DNA of 64,000 bases, taken from assembly GCA_947303715.1 (NCBI GenBank), contig CAMYYY010000001.1:1-64000 (forward strand). Reading direction: 5' to 3'. Made by a program: the position numbers and the translations under genes. The notes below the pieces were generated by a model. It was not told where the DNA came from. It ran no database searches and worked only from the letters and a program-made list of their open reading frames with translations. Shown in pieces: positions 8,729 to 17,781 of this stretch; position 1 is the first letter of the stretch; every line of letters starts with the position of its first letter. The stretch comes from an uncultured Bacteroidales bacterium. GTDB lineage: Bacteria > Bacteroidota > Bacteroidia > Bacteroidales > Bacteroidaceae.

Positions 8729-10045
8729 TTATTTCTCAAACAGGCAGGCGGAGAGGGCACGGAGAGCTCGGGATTTATCCTCCTCACGGACAAGGAATGA
8801 GATGTTGTAGTTGCTACCACCATACGATACCATACGGACAGGGATATCCTGCATGGCTTGCATGGCGCGGGTTTCGAATCCCACGTTCTCCCAGTCCATG
8901 TCGCCAACTACACAGACAATGCACATGTCGAGGTCGACGGTGACGGTGCCATATTTCTTCAGATCGTGAACAATCTCGCCGAGATGGCGAGTGTCGTCGA
9001 TGGACATGGATACACCAACTTCGGAGGTGCAGATCATGTCGATGCTTGTGTGCCAGCTTTCGAAAATCTCGAATACCTTCCGAAGGAAACCGTGAGCCAG
9101 CAGCATTCGGCTGGATTTGATGCGGATGGCGGTGATGTTATCCTTGGCAGCGACAGCCTTGATGGAACCTGCATCGCGGTTGTTGTCGATGAGAGTGCCG
9201 GGAGCTTGAGGTTCCATCGTGTTGAGAAGTCGGACAGGGATGTTGGCGTACTTGGCGGGCTGGATGCAGGTGGGATGGAGAATCTTCGCACCGAAGTAGG
9301 CAAGTTCGGCTGCCTCGTCGAAGTGGAGGTGACGGACGGCAGTTGTTGTATCAACGATGCGTGGATCGTTGTTGTGCATGCCGTCAATATCCGTCCATAT
9401 CTGAATCTCGCTGGCTTCTATCGCTGCACCGACGAGCGATGCCGTATAGTCAGAACCGCCACGCTGCAGGTTGTCCACTTCGCCGTAGGCATTCCGGCAA
9501 ATGAATCCTTGGGTTATGTAAAGAGGAGCATCGGCCTGCGCTTGCATTAGTTCACTCAACTTTTCCTTGATGAAAGCGAGGTCGGGTTCACCACCCGCTG
9601 CCAGACGCATGAAATCAAGGGCAGAAAGAAGCACGGCTGGAAAGCCCTTTTCGTGCAGGTAATTGGTCATCATGTGAGTAGACATGATCTCCCCTTGTGC
9701 CAGCAAGAACTTTTCCTCCACTTGTCCAAAAGGTTGGCGGGTGAGGGCACGTAGCGAGTCGAATATTTCGTGAAGAAACTCCCTTGTCGTGTTACGCCAC
9801 TCATCGGTGGCATAGAGCTTCGTTAGGTGGCTATTGTAAATGACTTCTAGCCGGTTAATGGTTTCTATGGCACTATCAGGATTGCGGTTATAGAGATAGC
9901 CTGCAATCTCCACTAAAGTATTAGTAGTGCCAGACATTGCTGAGAGGACAACGAATGTGGGGCCGCTTGCAGAGACGAGCGATGCCACATGTTTCATTCT
10001 TTCGGCAGAGCCTACGGAGGTGCCTCCGAATTTCATTACTTTCAT
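8729..10045 (-). CDS. lysC: Aspartate kinase, monofunctional
   Basis: LysC phosphorylates aspartate, the entry step to lysine, diaminopimelate, threonine and methionine. The 438-residue protein begins MKVMKFGGTSVGSAERMKHV, has the kinase motif GGSDYTASLVGAAI near residue 200 and two C-terminal ACT segments (roughly 300-438). No homoserine dehydrogenase domain is fused. I chose ATG at 10045; an upstream in-frame TTG at 10066 is less likely because a GGAATTGGAAA purine stretch lies between the two. It follows the ABC gene by 24 bp. Confidence 0.93.
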   Translation of the reverse strand: MKVMKFGGTSVGSAERMKHVASLVSASGPTFVVLSAMSGTTNTLVEIAGYLYNRNPDSAIETINRLEVIYNSHLTKLYATDEWRNTTREFLHEIFDSLRALTRQPFGQVEEKFLLAQGEIMSTHMMTNYLHEKGFPAVLLSALDFMRLAAGGEPDLAFIKEKLSELMQAQADAPLYITQGFICRNAYGEVDNLQRGGSDYTASLVGAAIEASEIQIWTDIDGMHNNDPRIVDTTTAVRHLHFDEAAELAYFGAKILHPTCIQPAKYANIPVRLLNTMEPQAPGTLIDNNRDAGSIKAVAAKDNITAIRIKSSRMLLAHGFLRKVFEIFESWHTSIDMICTSEVGVSMSIDDTRHLGEIVHDLKKYGTVTVDLDMCIVCVVGDMDWENVGFETRAMQAMQDIPVRMVSYGGSNYNISFLVREEDKSRALRALSACLFEK

Positions 10046-10069
10046 AGGGCGATTCTGTATTTCCAATTC

Positions 10070-11557
10070 CTAATTCTTTTTATTCAAATCCAAGTGATGG
10101 GTGATGCAGGGAGGTAGCTCTTCGGGATAGTGGGTTACCATGATAAGTGTTTTGTGAGATCGTTTGCAAAAGAGGGTGATTATCTCCCGAACCCATTCGT
10201 GGTAATAATCGTCCAGACCATGGAGTGGCTCATCAAGAATGAGCAGTTCAGGGTCTTTGACAAAGGCACGTGCCAATAGGCAGAGGCGTTGTTCTCCACT
10301 GGAAAGTTGGAGAAAGGTTTTGTCTGCTAAACGACCGATGCCGAAAACCTCCATCCAGAAGAGACATTTGTCTTTGTCTTCGTCTGTAGTGCGGGTGTAT
10401 AACCCTACGGTGTCGTGCAGTCCGCTGGCTACAAGGTTGATGGCAGGAATGTTCTTTCGATAGGCCCGATGGAGCTCAGGACTGACATAACCAATGTGGC
10501 GTTTGATTTCCCAGATGCTCTCACCCGAGCCCCGGCGATGACCAAAAAGACGGATATCGCAAGCATATCCCTGCGGATTGTCGGCACAGACCAGACTGAG
10601 CAAGGTGCTTTTGCCCGAACCATTGTTTCCCGTCAAAGCCCAACGCTCACCCTCATGAACCGTCCAACTGATATCCTTCAGAATGGTTCGTCCGTCGTAA
10701 CAAATGCTGATATTGTTAAACTGCAGAATCTCTCCTCCTGCCTGAGGATAGAACGGCGTCTGGCTGAGATCTTTTTCCGGCAGGGAAAGGATGCGGAGAC
10801 GTTCGTCCGGTGTCAGAACGGGCTGTGGGCAGGAACTGCTATTCTTAAGGATGTACATCTCGCGACTCATAGTGGGGAGTACATGCCCATTCTGAACAGG
10901 AATGACGCGGGTGATAAATGAAGGGATGAGGCTGGTTTTCGGAAGGATAAGTACAAGGGTAAAGTGTTGTTGTTTGCTGATAGTCTGTAGAACTTCTGTC
11001 AGCATAGTGCGGGCAGAAGCATCAAGACCAATAAATGGGTTGTCGATAATAAGCATCCTGGGGTGGCTAAGCAATACTCGTGCCAGCTGACATTTCCGCA
11101 ACTCGCCTGATGAGAGGGTGACAATAGTCCTATCAAGCAGGGGTTCCAGACCGAACAAACGGTACACTTCTAATTTAGAAGGGGAGTCATCTGCAGAGCC
11201 GGTTTTACTGAGGAAGTCGTGTACTGTGGGAGTCTCATCGCTTATTTCTGTTTGGTTCCAACGTAGTTGCAGAAAGTAGTTGCTGTCGGCCTCGCCATAG
11301 GCATCGCAGAAGGTGATGTAGCGGATGGCTTCGCTATCAGGGATTTCCTCTGTTTCAGGAAAACAATAGCGGATGGCTTCGCCCCGTAGGCGATAGTGAC
11401 CAGTGAGTATCTCAACAAGACGTGTTTTCCCGCTACCGTTCGGCCCTACAATGGCCACCTGCTCACCTTCCCAGATGGAAAGGTTTACAGGTGACGCCAA
11501 AGCATATTGCGGATTTGCCGTTACACCTTCGTTTATTTCGACAAAGGGCTGGCTCAA
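10070..11557 (-). CDS. ModF-like protein with two ABC ATPase domains
   Basis: This 495-residue soluble protein has two complete ABC domains. The first has Walker A GPNGSGKT (about residue 39) and signature LSSGELRKCQLARVLL (near 148). The second has GNNGSGKSTLLSL (near 311) and LSSGEQRLCLLARAF followed by LLILDEPLHGLD. The arrangement resembles ModF/PhrA of molybdate loci, but there are no transporter genes nearby. The start is TTG at 11557, overlapping the ilvC stop as TTGA, with no upstream in-frame ATG; translation is therefore probably coupled to ilvC. A function in amino-acid metabolism or ribosome-linked regulation is possible but unproven. Confidence 0.8.
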   Translation of the reverse strand: MSQPFVEINEGVTANPQYALASPVNLSIWEGEQVAIVGPNGSGKTRLVEILTGHYRLRGEAIRYCFPETEEIPDSEAIRYITFCDAYGEADSNYFLQLRWNQTEISDETPTVHDFLSKTGSADDSPSKLEVYRLFGLEPLLDRTIVTLSSGELRKCQLARVLLSHPRMLIIDNPFIGLDASARTMLTEVLQTISKQQHFTLVLILPKTSLIPSFITRVIPVQNGHVLPTMSREMYILKNSSSCPQPVLTPDERLRILSLPEKDLSQTPFYPQAGGEILQFNNISICYDGRTILKDISWTVHEGERWALTGNNGSGKSTLLSLVCADNPQGYACDIRLFGHRRGSGESIWEIKRHIGYVSPELHRAYRKNIPAINLVASGLHDTVGLYTRTTDEDKDKCLFWMEVFGIGRLADKTFLQLSSGEQRLCLLARAFVKDPELLILDEPLHGLDDYYHEWVREIITLFCKRSHKTLIMVTHYPEELPPCITHHLDLNKKN

Positions 11558-12597
11558 TTGTTTTCGGGACGAAGCTTACGGACGGTGACGGCGGTCTGCC
11601 ACATCTCGCTCTCGCGCAGCTGGCGCAGTTCCTCCTCCAACTTCTCGCGGTAGTCAGGCTTGCTGTTACTATCAATAGAAATCTGGGCTTCATTGCCACA
11701 CTTCACGCTGGCATAGAGCTTCTGCATGACGGGCTTGATGGCATCGTGGAACGGCCCCATCCAGTCAAGAGCACCGCGCTGGGCGGTAGTGGAGCAGTTG
11801 GCATACATCCAGTCCATGCCCTTGGCTGCAAACAGCGGCATGAGTGATTGGGTGAGTTCCTCGACGGTTTCGTTGAAGGCCTCAGATGGAGTGTGCCCGT
11901 TCTCGCGCAACACCTCATACTGAGCAAGCAGTAAGCCTTGGATGGCACCCATTAGTGAACCACGTTCACCCGTCAAATCACTGGTAGCCTCACGTTGGAA
12001 AGTCGTTTCGAACAGGTAACCCGAGCCTATGCCAATGCCAAGGGCAATGGTCTTGTCGTAGGCCTTGCCTGTGAAATCCTGATAGATGGCATAGCTGCTG
12101 TTGATGCCGCGTCCCTCAAGGAACATGGTGCGGAGCGAAGTGCCAGAGCCTTTGGGCGCAACCATGATGACGTCGATGTCTGTGGGGGGTACGCATCCTG
12201 TACGGTCGCTCCAGGTGATGGCAAAGCCATGGCTGAAATAGAGCGTCTTGCCTGTAGTGAGGTAAGGCTTGATAGTGGGCCATACGGCCATGACAGCAGC
12301 GTCGGAGAGCAGGCACATGACTATAGTGCCGCGCTTGGCAGCCTCTTCAATGCTGAACAGGGTCTCGCCGGGAACCCAACCGTCAGCGACAGCTTTGTCG
12401 TAGGTCTTACCTGGGCGTTGGCCGACGATGACATTGAAGCCATTGTCACGGAGGTTAAGCGATTGGCCGGGGCCTTGTACACCATAGCCGAGGACGGCGA
12501 TGGTCTCATTCTTCAGTTCTTCACGGGCTTTCGCAAGGGAAAACTCTTCACGTGTCACGACGTTCTCAGTGACGCCGCCAAAATTCATTTTTGCCAT
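11554..12597 (-). CDS. ilvC: Ketol-acid reductoisomerase
   Basis: IlvC carries out the alkyl migration and NADPH reduction of acetolactate or acetohydroxybutyrate. The 347-residue class I enzyme has the nucleotide-binding GYGVQGPGQSLNLRDNG near residue 37 and metal-binding acidic residues in the C-terminal helical domain (GERGSLMGAIQGLL, then ETVEELTQSL). It lies 27 bp after ilvN. Its stop overlaps the TTG start of the ABC ATPase gene. Confidence 0.95.
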   Translation of the reverse strand: MAKMNFGGVTENVVTREEFSLAKAREELKNETIAVLGYGVQGPGQSLNLRDNGFNVIVGQRPGKTYDKAVADGWVPGETLFSIEEAAKRGTIVMCLLSDAAVMAVWPTIKPYLTTGKTLYFSHGFAITWSDRTGCVPPTDIDVIMVAPKGSGTSLRTMFLEGRGINSSYAIYQDFTGKAYDKTIALGIGIGSGYLFETTFQREATSDLTGERGSLMGAIQGLLLAQYEVLRENGHTPSEAFNETVEELTQSLMPLFAAKGMDWMYANCSTTAQRGALDWMGPFHDAIKPVMQKLYASVKCGNEAQISIDSNSKPDYREKLEEELRQLRESEMWQTAVTVRKLRPENN

Positions 12598-12624
12598 TGT
12601 TGTTTATTGGTTTGGTTTATAAGT

Positions 12625-13155
12625 TTATTGGTTTAGGGTTTTCAAAAATTCTGTCAAGTGCTCCTCGCTACTGCGGGTGACGGCAATGCGGCCGGAGTTG
12701 ACGTACTGCAAGAGGCAGTCAAAGGTGGAAAGGTCGCGTCGGAGCTGCTCGGTCTCAGCTGTACGCCCCGCCTTCTCCACTACTGTGTAGACGGGGTTGG
12801 TTTCTATGATAGGAGCATCGTTGCGACGGATAATCTCACAAATCTCAGGATTGGCCATCAGAAGGGGGGTGGAGAGCTTGTAAAGTGCAATCTCCTGCAT
12901 GAATATTTCGTCTTCCAAAAAGTAACTCGCTTGCAGGACATCGACTTTCTTGGCAATTTGCAGCGTTACCTTGGCAATGGTGTCCTCGTCAGCTACTGCG
13001 GTGATCGTGTAGCGGTGAATGCCTTCGATGGACGACGGGGAGACGTTGAGGCTCTCAATGTTTATCTGACGACGGGTGAAAACTGCTGTTACTTGATTCA
13101 GCAGTCCTGCCATGTGCTCCGAGTGGACAATCAGTGTATAAAGGTGCTTTTCCAT
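12625..13155 (-). CDS. ilvN: Acetolactate synthase small (regulatory) subunit
   Basis: The protein has 176 residues with an N-terminal ACT domain (YTLIVHSEHMAGLLNQVTAV, then FTRRQINIESLNVSPS) and an IlvH-like C-terminal domain. It binds valine and raises the activity of the large subunit. The reading frame overlaps the ilvB 3' end by 25 bp, which fits strict co-translation. Confidence 0.94.
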   Translation of the reverse strand: MEKHLYTLIVHSEHMAGLLNQVTAVFTRRQINIESLNVSPSSIEGIHRYTITAVADEDTIAKVTLQIAKKVDVLQASYFLEDEIFMQEIALYKLSTPLLMANPEICEIIRRNDAPIIETNPVYTVVEKAGRTAETEQLRRDLSTFDCLLQYVNSGRIAVTRSSEEHLTEFLKTLNQ

Positions 13156-14870
13156 TGTTCAGTAGGTGTAGAGGAGTCAATAAAGGGAAGCATGTGATCC
13201 ACGTCGGCACCGGGAGGCGTCATGGGCATGACGTTTTCCTCCTCTTCGACGGCAACCTGCAAAAGGAAGGCTCCAGACGAAGTGAGCATTTCGTGGATGG
13301 CATCGTCGAGGTCTGCGCGGGCAGCAACCGTGCGTGAAGGTATGCCGTAGGCAGAGGCGATCAATTCGTAGTTGGGATTCATCATCGGCGTGCATGAATA
13401 GCGGTGGTTGAAGAAGAGTTCCTGCCACTGACGGACGTTGCCGAGGTAATTGTTGTTGAGGAGGATGATCTTCACTGGTGCGCCACTCTCCATGATGGTG
13501 CCCAATTCTTGCAGATTCATCTGGATACCTCCATCGCCCACAAAGAGGCAAACGGTGCGTTCGGGTGCGCCGAAGGTGGCTCCGATGGCAGCGGGCAGTC
13601 CGAAACCCATGGTGCCAAGACCGCCCGAAGTGATGATGCTGCGGGGGCGAGTATAGCGAAAATAGCGGGCGGACATCATCTGGTTTTGTCCAACATCGGT
13701 GACGAGGATGGCGCTGTCGGCCGTAGCTTCGCTGACACGACGTGCGACCTCACCCATCTTCAACGGCCCTTCAGCTGGGTGGATAGCAGGGCGAACGACA
13801 CGTTCGTCCTCCATCGTATGATAGATGGCGAAGCTTTCTACCCATTCCTTATGTTCTGCGGGATGAACAGCCTTCGTGAGGCGTGCCAATGTCTCCTTGC
13901 AATCGCCTGTAACGGCTACATCGACGGGGACGTTCTTGCCTATTTCCGAGGGATCAATGTCGAGGTGGATGACCTTGGCTTGACGGGCATACGTCGCAAG
14001 ACGGCCTGTGACACGATCGTCGAAACGCATGCCGACGGCAATCAGCACGTCGCATTCATTGGTTTTCACGTTGGGAGCAAGATTACCGTGCATTCCCAGC
14101 ATACCCTGTCGGAGGGGATGGCCAGATGGTAGGGTGGAGAGGCCGAGGAGAGTACAGCCCACGGGAATGCCCGTCTTTTCGACAAATTGTTTCAACTCTT
14201 CCTGTGCACCGGCGAGTTCAATGCCTTGTCCGGCAAGGAGCAGAGGACGCTCGGCGTTGTCAATAAGTGCAGCCGCACGGCGTATGGCATCGTCAGAGGG
14301 CTGGGGCACGGGAATGAAACCGCGCTGGATAGGCAGCGATGCAGGCTCGAAATCCACCATCGTTGTTTGGGCGTTCTTGGCGAAGTCGAGTACTACGGGG
14401 CCTGGACGCCCGTTTGCGGCAATATAGAATGCACGAGCCACGGCCCAGGCTATGTCCTCAGCGCGGCGTATTTGGTAGCTCCATTTGCAGATGGGTTGGG
14501 TGATGCAGACGAAATCGACCTCCTGAAAGGCATCCGTGCCGAGGGCTGCGGCGCCCACTTGGCCTGATATGACGACGATGGGGGTGCTGTCGAGCATAGC
14601 ATCGCTGATGCCGGTGATGGTGTTTGTGGCGCCAGGCCCGCTGGTAACGAGGCAGACGCCCACTTGCCCGCTGCTGCGGGCATAGCCTTGTGCGGCATGA
14701 GCAGCGCCTTGCTCGTGGCGGACAAGTACCTGACGGAAATCTTCTCGATGGTCATAGAGCGCATCAAAGACGGGCATTATACCACCTCCCGGATAACCGA
14801 AAATGGTGGTCACCCCTTCGTGGATGAGGGCTTGCATGAGTGCCTCTGCGCCTGTTATCCTTTTTTTCAT
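13131..14870 (-). CDS. ilvB: Acetolactate synthase large (catalytic) subunit
   Basis: This 579-residue ThDP-dependent enzyme makes acetolactate and acetohydroxybutyrate. Visible are the N-terminal FGYPGGGIMPVFDALYD, the catalytic Glu in RHEQGAAHAAQGYARSSG (about residue 51), an FAD-binding central domain, and the C-terminal ThDP/Mg motif GDGGIQMNLQELGTI with the following NNN near residue 455. Position between ilvD and ilvN is as expected. The start is ATG at 14870. Confidence 0.96.
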   Translation of the reverse strand: MKKRITGAEALMQALIHEGVTTIFGYPGGGIMPVFDALYDHREDFRQVLVRHEQGAAHAAQGYARSSGQVGVCLVTSGPGATNTITGISDAMLDSTPIVVISGQVGAAALGTDAFQEVDFVCITQPICKWSYQIRRAEDIAWAVARAFYIAANGRPGPVVLDFAKNAQTTMVDFEPASLPIQRGFIPVPQPSDDAIRRAAALIDNAERPLLLAGQGIELAGAQEELKQFVEKTGIPVGCTLLGLSTLPSGHPLRQGMLGMHGNLAPNVKTNECDVLIAVGMRFDDRVTGRLATYARQAKVIHLDIDPSEIGKNVPVDVAVTGDCKETLARLTKAVHPAEHKEWVESFAIYHTMEDERVVRPAIHPAEGPLKMGEVARRVSEATADSAILVTDVGQNQMMSARYFRYTRPRSIITSGGLGTMGFGLPAAIGATFGAPERTVCLFVGDGGIQMNLQELGTIMESGAPVKIILLNNNYLGNVRQWQELFFNHRYSCTPMMNPNYELIASAYGIPSRTVAARADLDDAIHEMLTSSGAFLLQVAVEEEENVMPMTPPGADVDHMLPFIDSSTPTEQWKSTFIH

Positions 14871-14885
14871 AATTCAATCAAATAA

Positions 14886-16688
14886 TCAATCTTCAATTAT
14901 TCTCACAGCCCCCTTGTCAGCTGAACTGACCATGCTGGCATAAGCCTTCAATGAGGCAGGCACGCGACGATCACGGGTAAGGGGACGCATGGGGCGTGCA
15001 GCCAGTTCTTCGTCTGTCAGGCGGACATTGATAGTGCGGGCGGGGATATCAATATCGATAATGTCTCCGTCGATAATTTTGCCAATGGCACCGCCTGCAG
15101 CTGCCTCGGGTGAGACATGCCCAATACTCAGGCCGCTGGTGCCTCCGCTGAAGCGTCCGTCGGTGATGAGGGCACAGGCCTTGCCGAGGTGGCGCGATTT
15201 GAGATAGCTTGTAGGGTAGAGCATCTCCTGCATACCAGGGCCACCTTTGGGGCCTTCGTAAGTGATGACAACGACGTCGCCGGCCTTCACCTTGCCTCCG
15301 AGAATGCCTTCAACAGCCGCTTCCTGTGAATCATAGACGCGAGCTGGGCCGCTAAAACGCCAGATGCTCTCGTCGACGCCTGCTGTCTTGACGACGCAAC
15401 CGTCAACGGCAATGTTTCCCTTCAGCACAGCGAGTCCGCCGTCGAGAGTATAGGCATGAGCCATGTCGCGGATGCAGCCGTTGGCGCGGTCGGAGTCGAG
15501 GGTAGGGTAGTAGGTCTCCTGCGAGGCCATGACGTTAGAGAAACGTCCTGCTGGAGCGCAATGGTAGATGGAGTGTGGCTCATCGCCTTGTCCACTTATG
15601 ATGCTGTAACGTGCTATATCTTCGGAGAGTGTGGTGCCGTTGACGCGCAGCGCAGAGCCATCGACGAGATGTCCCTTCTCCAGTTCGCCCATGACGCCGA
15701 GGATGCCGCCCGCACGCCCTACGTCTTGAACGTGGTAGCGGTTAGTGCTGGGAGCGACTTTGCAGATGCAAGGCACACGGCGCGAGAGGGCATCGATGTC
15801 GTCCATCGTGAAGTTCACGCCAGCTTCATGCGCAACGGCAAGAAGGTGGAGAATAGTGTTGGTACTTCCGCCCATGGCAATATCGAGTGTCATGGCGTTG
15901 AGGAAGGCGCTGCGCGTGGCGATGCTGCGGGGCAATACGCGCTCGTCGCCGTCGCGGTAGTAGCGGAAGGCGTTGTTTACAATCAGATGGGCAGCGTCGA
16001 TGAAGAGTTGACGTCGTGCGACATGGGTGGCAACGATAGTGCCGTTGCCGGGGAGAGAGAGGCCGAGAGCCTCGGTGAGGCAGTTCATACTGTTGGCGGT
16101 GAACATGCCAGAGCAACAGCCGCAGCCGGGACAGGCGTGCTGTTCAATGCGACGTACGGTAGCATCATCGACGTTATCGTCGGCGCTGACAACCATCGCA
16201 TCGATGAGGTCAAGCCCATGATCGCTCTGCTTGTCGATGCCGGCTTCCATAGGGCCGCCTGAAACAAAGACGGTGGGAATGTTGAGGCGCATGGCTGCCA
16301 TGAGCATGCCCGGGGTTATCTTGTCGCAGTTGCTGATGCAGACGAGGGCGTCGGCCTTGTGTGCTTCGACCATGTACTCCACGCTATCGGCAATGATGTC
16401 GCGCGAAGGCAGGGAGTAAAGCATTCCGTCGTGTCCCATGGCTATGCCGTCGTCGATGGCAATAGTATTGAACTCTGCTGCATAGCAGCCAAGACGTTCG
16501 ATTTCAGCCTTCACCGTTTGTCCGATTTCGTGCAGATGGGTATGCCCAGGCACGAACTGGGTGAATGAGTTGGCAATAGCTATGACGGGGCGTCCCATCA
16601 TTTCGGGCTTCATGCCGTTGGCTATCCACAAGGCGCGGGCGCCTGCCATGCGTCGTCCTTGAGTTGAAATATCGCTTCTTAGTTTCAT
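14886..16688 (-). CDS. ilvD: Dihydroxy-acid dehydratase
   Basis: IlvD dehydrates 2,3-dihydroxy acids to the 2-oxo acids of valine and isoleucine. At 600 residues it is full length. Fe-S ligand candidates are [12 protein letters not shown] (about residue 122) and [19 protein letters not shown] (about 195). The C-terminal [20 protein letters not shown] is typical. It lies 23 bp after ilvE and 15 bp before ilvB. Confidence 0.96.
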   Translation of the reverse strand: MKLRSDISTQGRRMAGARALWIANGMKPEMMGRPVIAIANSFTQFVPGHTHLHEIGQTVKAEIERLGCYAAEFNTIAIDDGIAMGHDGMLYSLPSRDIIADSVEYMVEAHKADALVCISNCDKITPGMLMAAMRLNIPTVFVSGGPMEAGIDKQSDHGLDLIDAMVVSADDNVDDATVRRIEQHACPGCGCCSGMFTANSMNCLTEALGLSLPGNGTIVATHVARRQLFIDAAHLIVNNAFRYYRDGDERVLPRSIATRSAFLNAMTLDIAMGGSTNTILHLLAVAHEAGVNFTMDDIDALSRRVPCICKVAPSTNRYHVQDVGRAGGILGVMGELEKGHLVDGSALRVNGTTLSEDIARYSIISGQGDEPHSIYHCAPAGRFSNVMASQETYYPTLDSDRANGCIRDMAHAYTLDGGLAVLKGNIAVDGCVVKTAGVDESIWRFSGPARVYDSQEAAVEGILGGKVKAGDVVVITYEGPKGGPGMQEMLYPTSYLKSRHLGKACALITDGRFSGGTSGLSIGHVSPEAAAGGAIGKIIDGDIIDIDIPARTINVRLTDEELAARPMRPLTRDRRVPASLKAYASMVSSADKGAVRIIED

Positions 16689-16711
16689 CCTTTATTATTA
16701 ATCTTCAACCC

Positions 16712-17746
16712 TCAATCTTCCAGCATGGTTATCCAGCCGTACTTGTCCTCTGCTTCGCCGAACTGGATGGCGGTAATGGCATCGTAGAGATGGCGGCTCC
16801 AAGGGCCGGGCTTGCCGTCCTTGGCAAAGACGTACGACTTGCCCGTCTCAATATCGTCAATTCGCTCAATGGGCGAGATGACGGCAGCTGTGCCGCAGGC
16901 GCCGGCTTCCTCGAAGGTTTCCAGCTCCTCAAGGGGGATGCGGCGTTTCTCCACCTTCATGCCGAGGTCGCGTGCCACGCGCTGCAGGCTGTCGTTGGTG
17001 ACGGAGGGCAGAATGGAGGTAGAGGCGGGAGTGACGTAGGTGTCGTTTTTGATGCCGAAGAAGTTGGCCGCACCAGCTTCGTCGATGTACTTCTTCTCCT
17101 TGGAATCAAGGTAGAACTCGCAGCTGTAGCCGAGGTCGTGCGCCATCTTATTGGCACGCAGGCTGGCAGCGTAGTTGCCACCCACTTTGAAGGAACCCAT
17201 GCCGAGCGGCGCAGTACGGTCGTATTGGCGGATGATGGCGTATGGTGTCACGGCAAATCCTCCCTTGAAGTAGGGGCCGACGGGCGAAACAAGGATGAGG
17301 AACAAGTATTCCGAAGCGGGATGTACGCCCAGTTGTGCTCCCGTACCGATGAGGAGGGGACGGATGTAAAGCACGGCGCCGCTACCGTAGGGAGGCACAA
17401 AGCGCTCGTTCAACTTTACAACCCGCTTCACCATTTCCACAAAGAGTTCTGTGGGGACGCGAGGCATCAGCGTGGCATCGCTTGTGGCCTGCATACGCTC
17501 GGCATTGGCTTCGGCGCGGAAGATGCGGATACGTCCGTCCTTGCCCGTGAAGGCTTTCAATCCCTCGAATGCTTCCTGCCCGTAATGGAGGCAGGTGGCA
17601 GCCATGTGGAGGGGAATGTTCTCATCGGAAGAGACTTCGATGGCACCCCATTGGCCGTTACGATAGTAGCAGCGCACGTTGTAGTCGGTTTTGATGTAGC
17701 CGAAGCCGATGTTCGACCAATCCAGATTTGCTTTTTCCATTGTCAT
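16712..17746 (-). CDS. ilvE: Branched-chain amino acid aminotransferase
   Basis: IlvE transfers amino groups between glutamate and the branched 2-oxo acids. The 344-residue fold-IV PLP enzyme has the lysine in GMGSFKVGGNYAASL, EFYLDSKEKKYIDEAGAANFF and GTAAVISPIERI. I start at ATG 17746 (MTMEKANLDW); ATG 17740 is equally possible. A longer open frame to 17893 encodes an Arg-rich stretch antisense in character that overlaps the preceding gene and is not real coding. It lies 35 bp after the LeuA-like gene. Confidence 0.94.
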   Translation of the reverse strand: MTMEKANLDWSNIGFGYIKTDYNVRCYYRNGQWGAIEVSSDENIPLHMAATCLHYGQEAFEGLKAFTGKDGRIRIFRAEANAERMQATSDATLMPRVPTELFVEMVKRVVKLNERFVPPYGSGAVLYIRPLLIGTGAQLGVHPASEYLFLILVSPVGPYFKGGFAVTPYAIIRQYDRTAPLGMGSFKVGGNYAASLRANKMAHDLGYSCEFYLDSKEKKYIDEAGAANFFGIKNDTYVTPASTSILPSVTNDSLQRVARDLGMKVEKRRIPLEELETFEEAGACGTAAVISPIERIDDIETGKSYVFAKDGKPGPWSRHLYDAITAIQFGEAEDKYGWITMLED

Positions 17747-17781
17747 GATACCTATTATATTATTTACTTGTTTTCTTTGAC

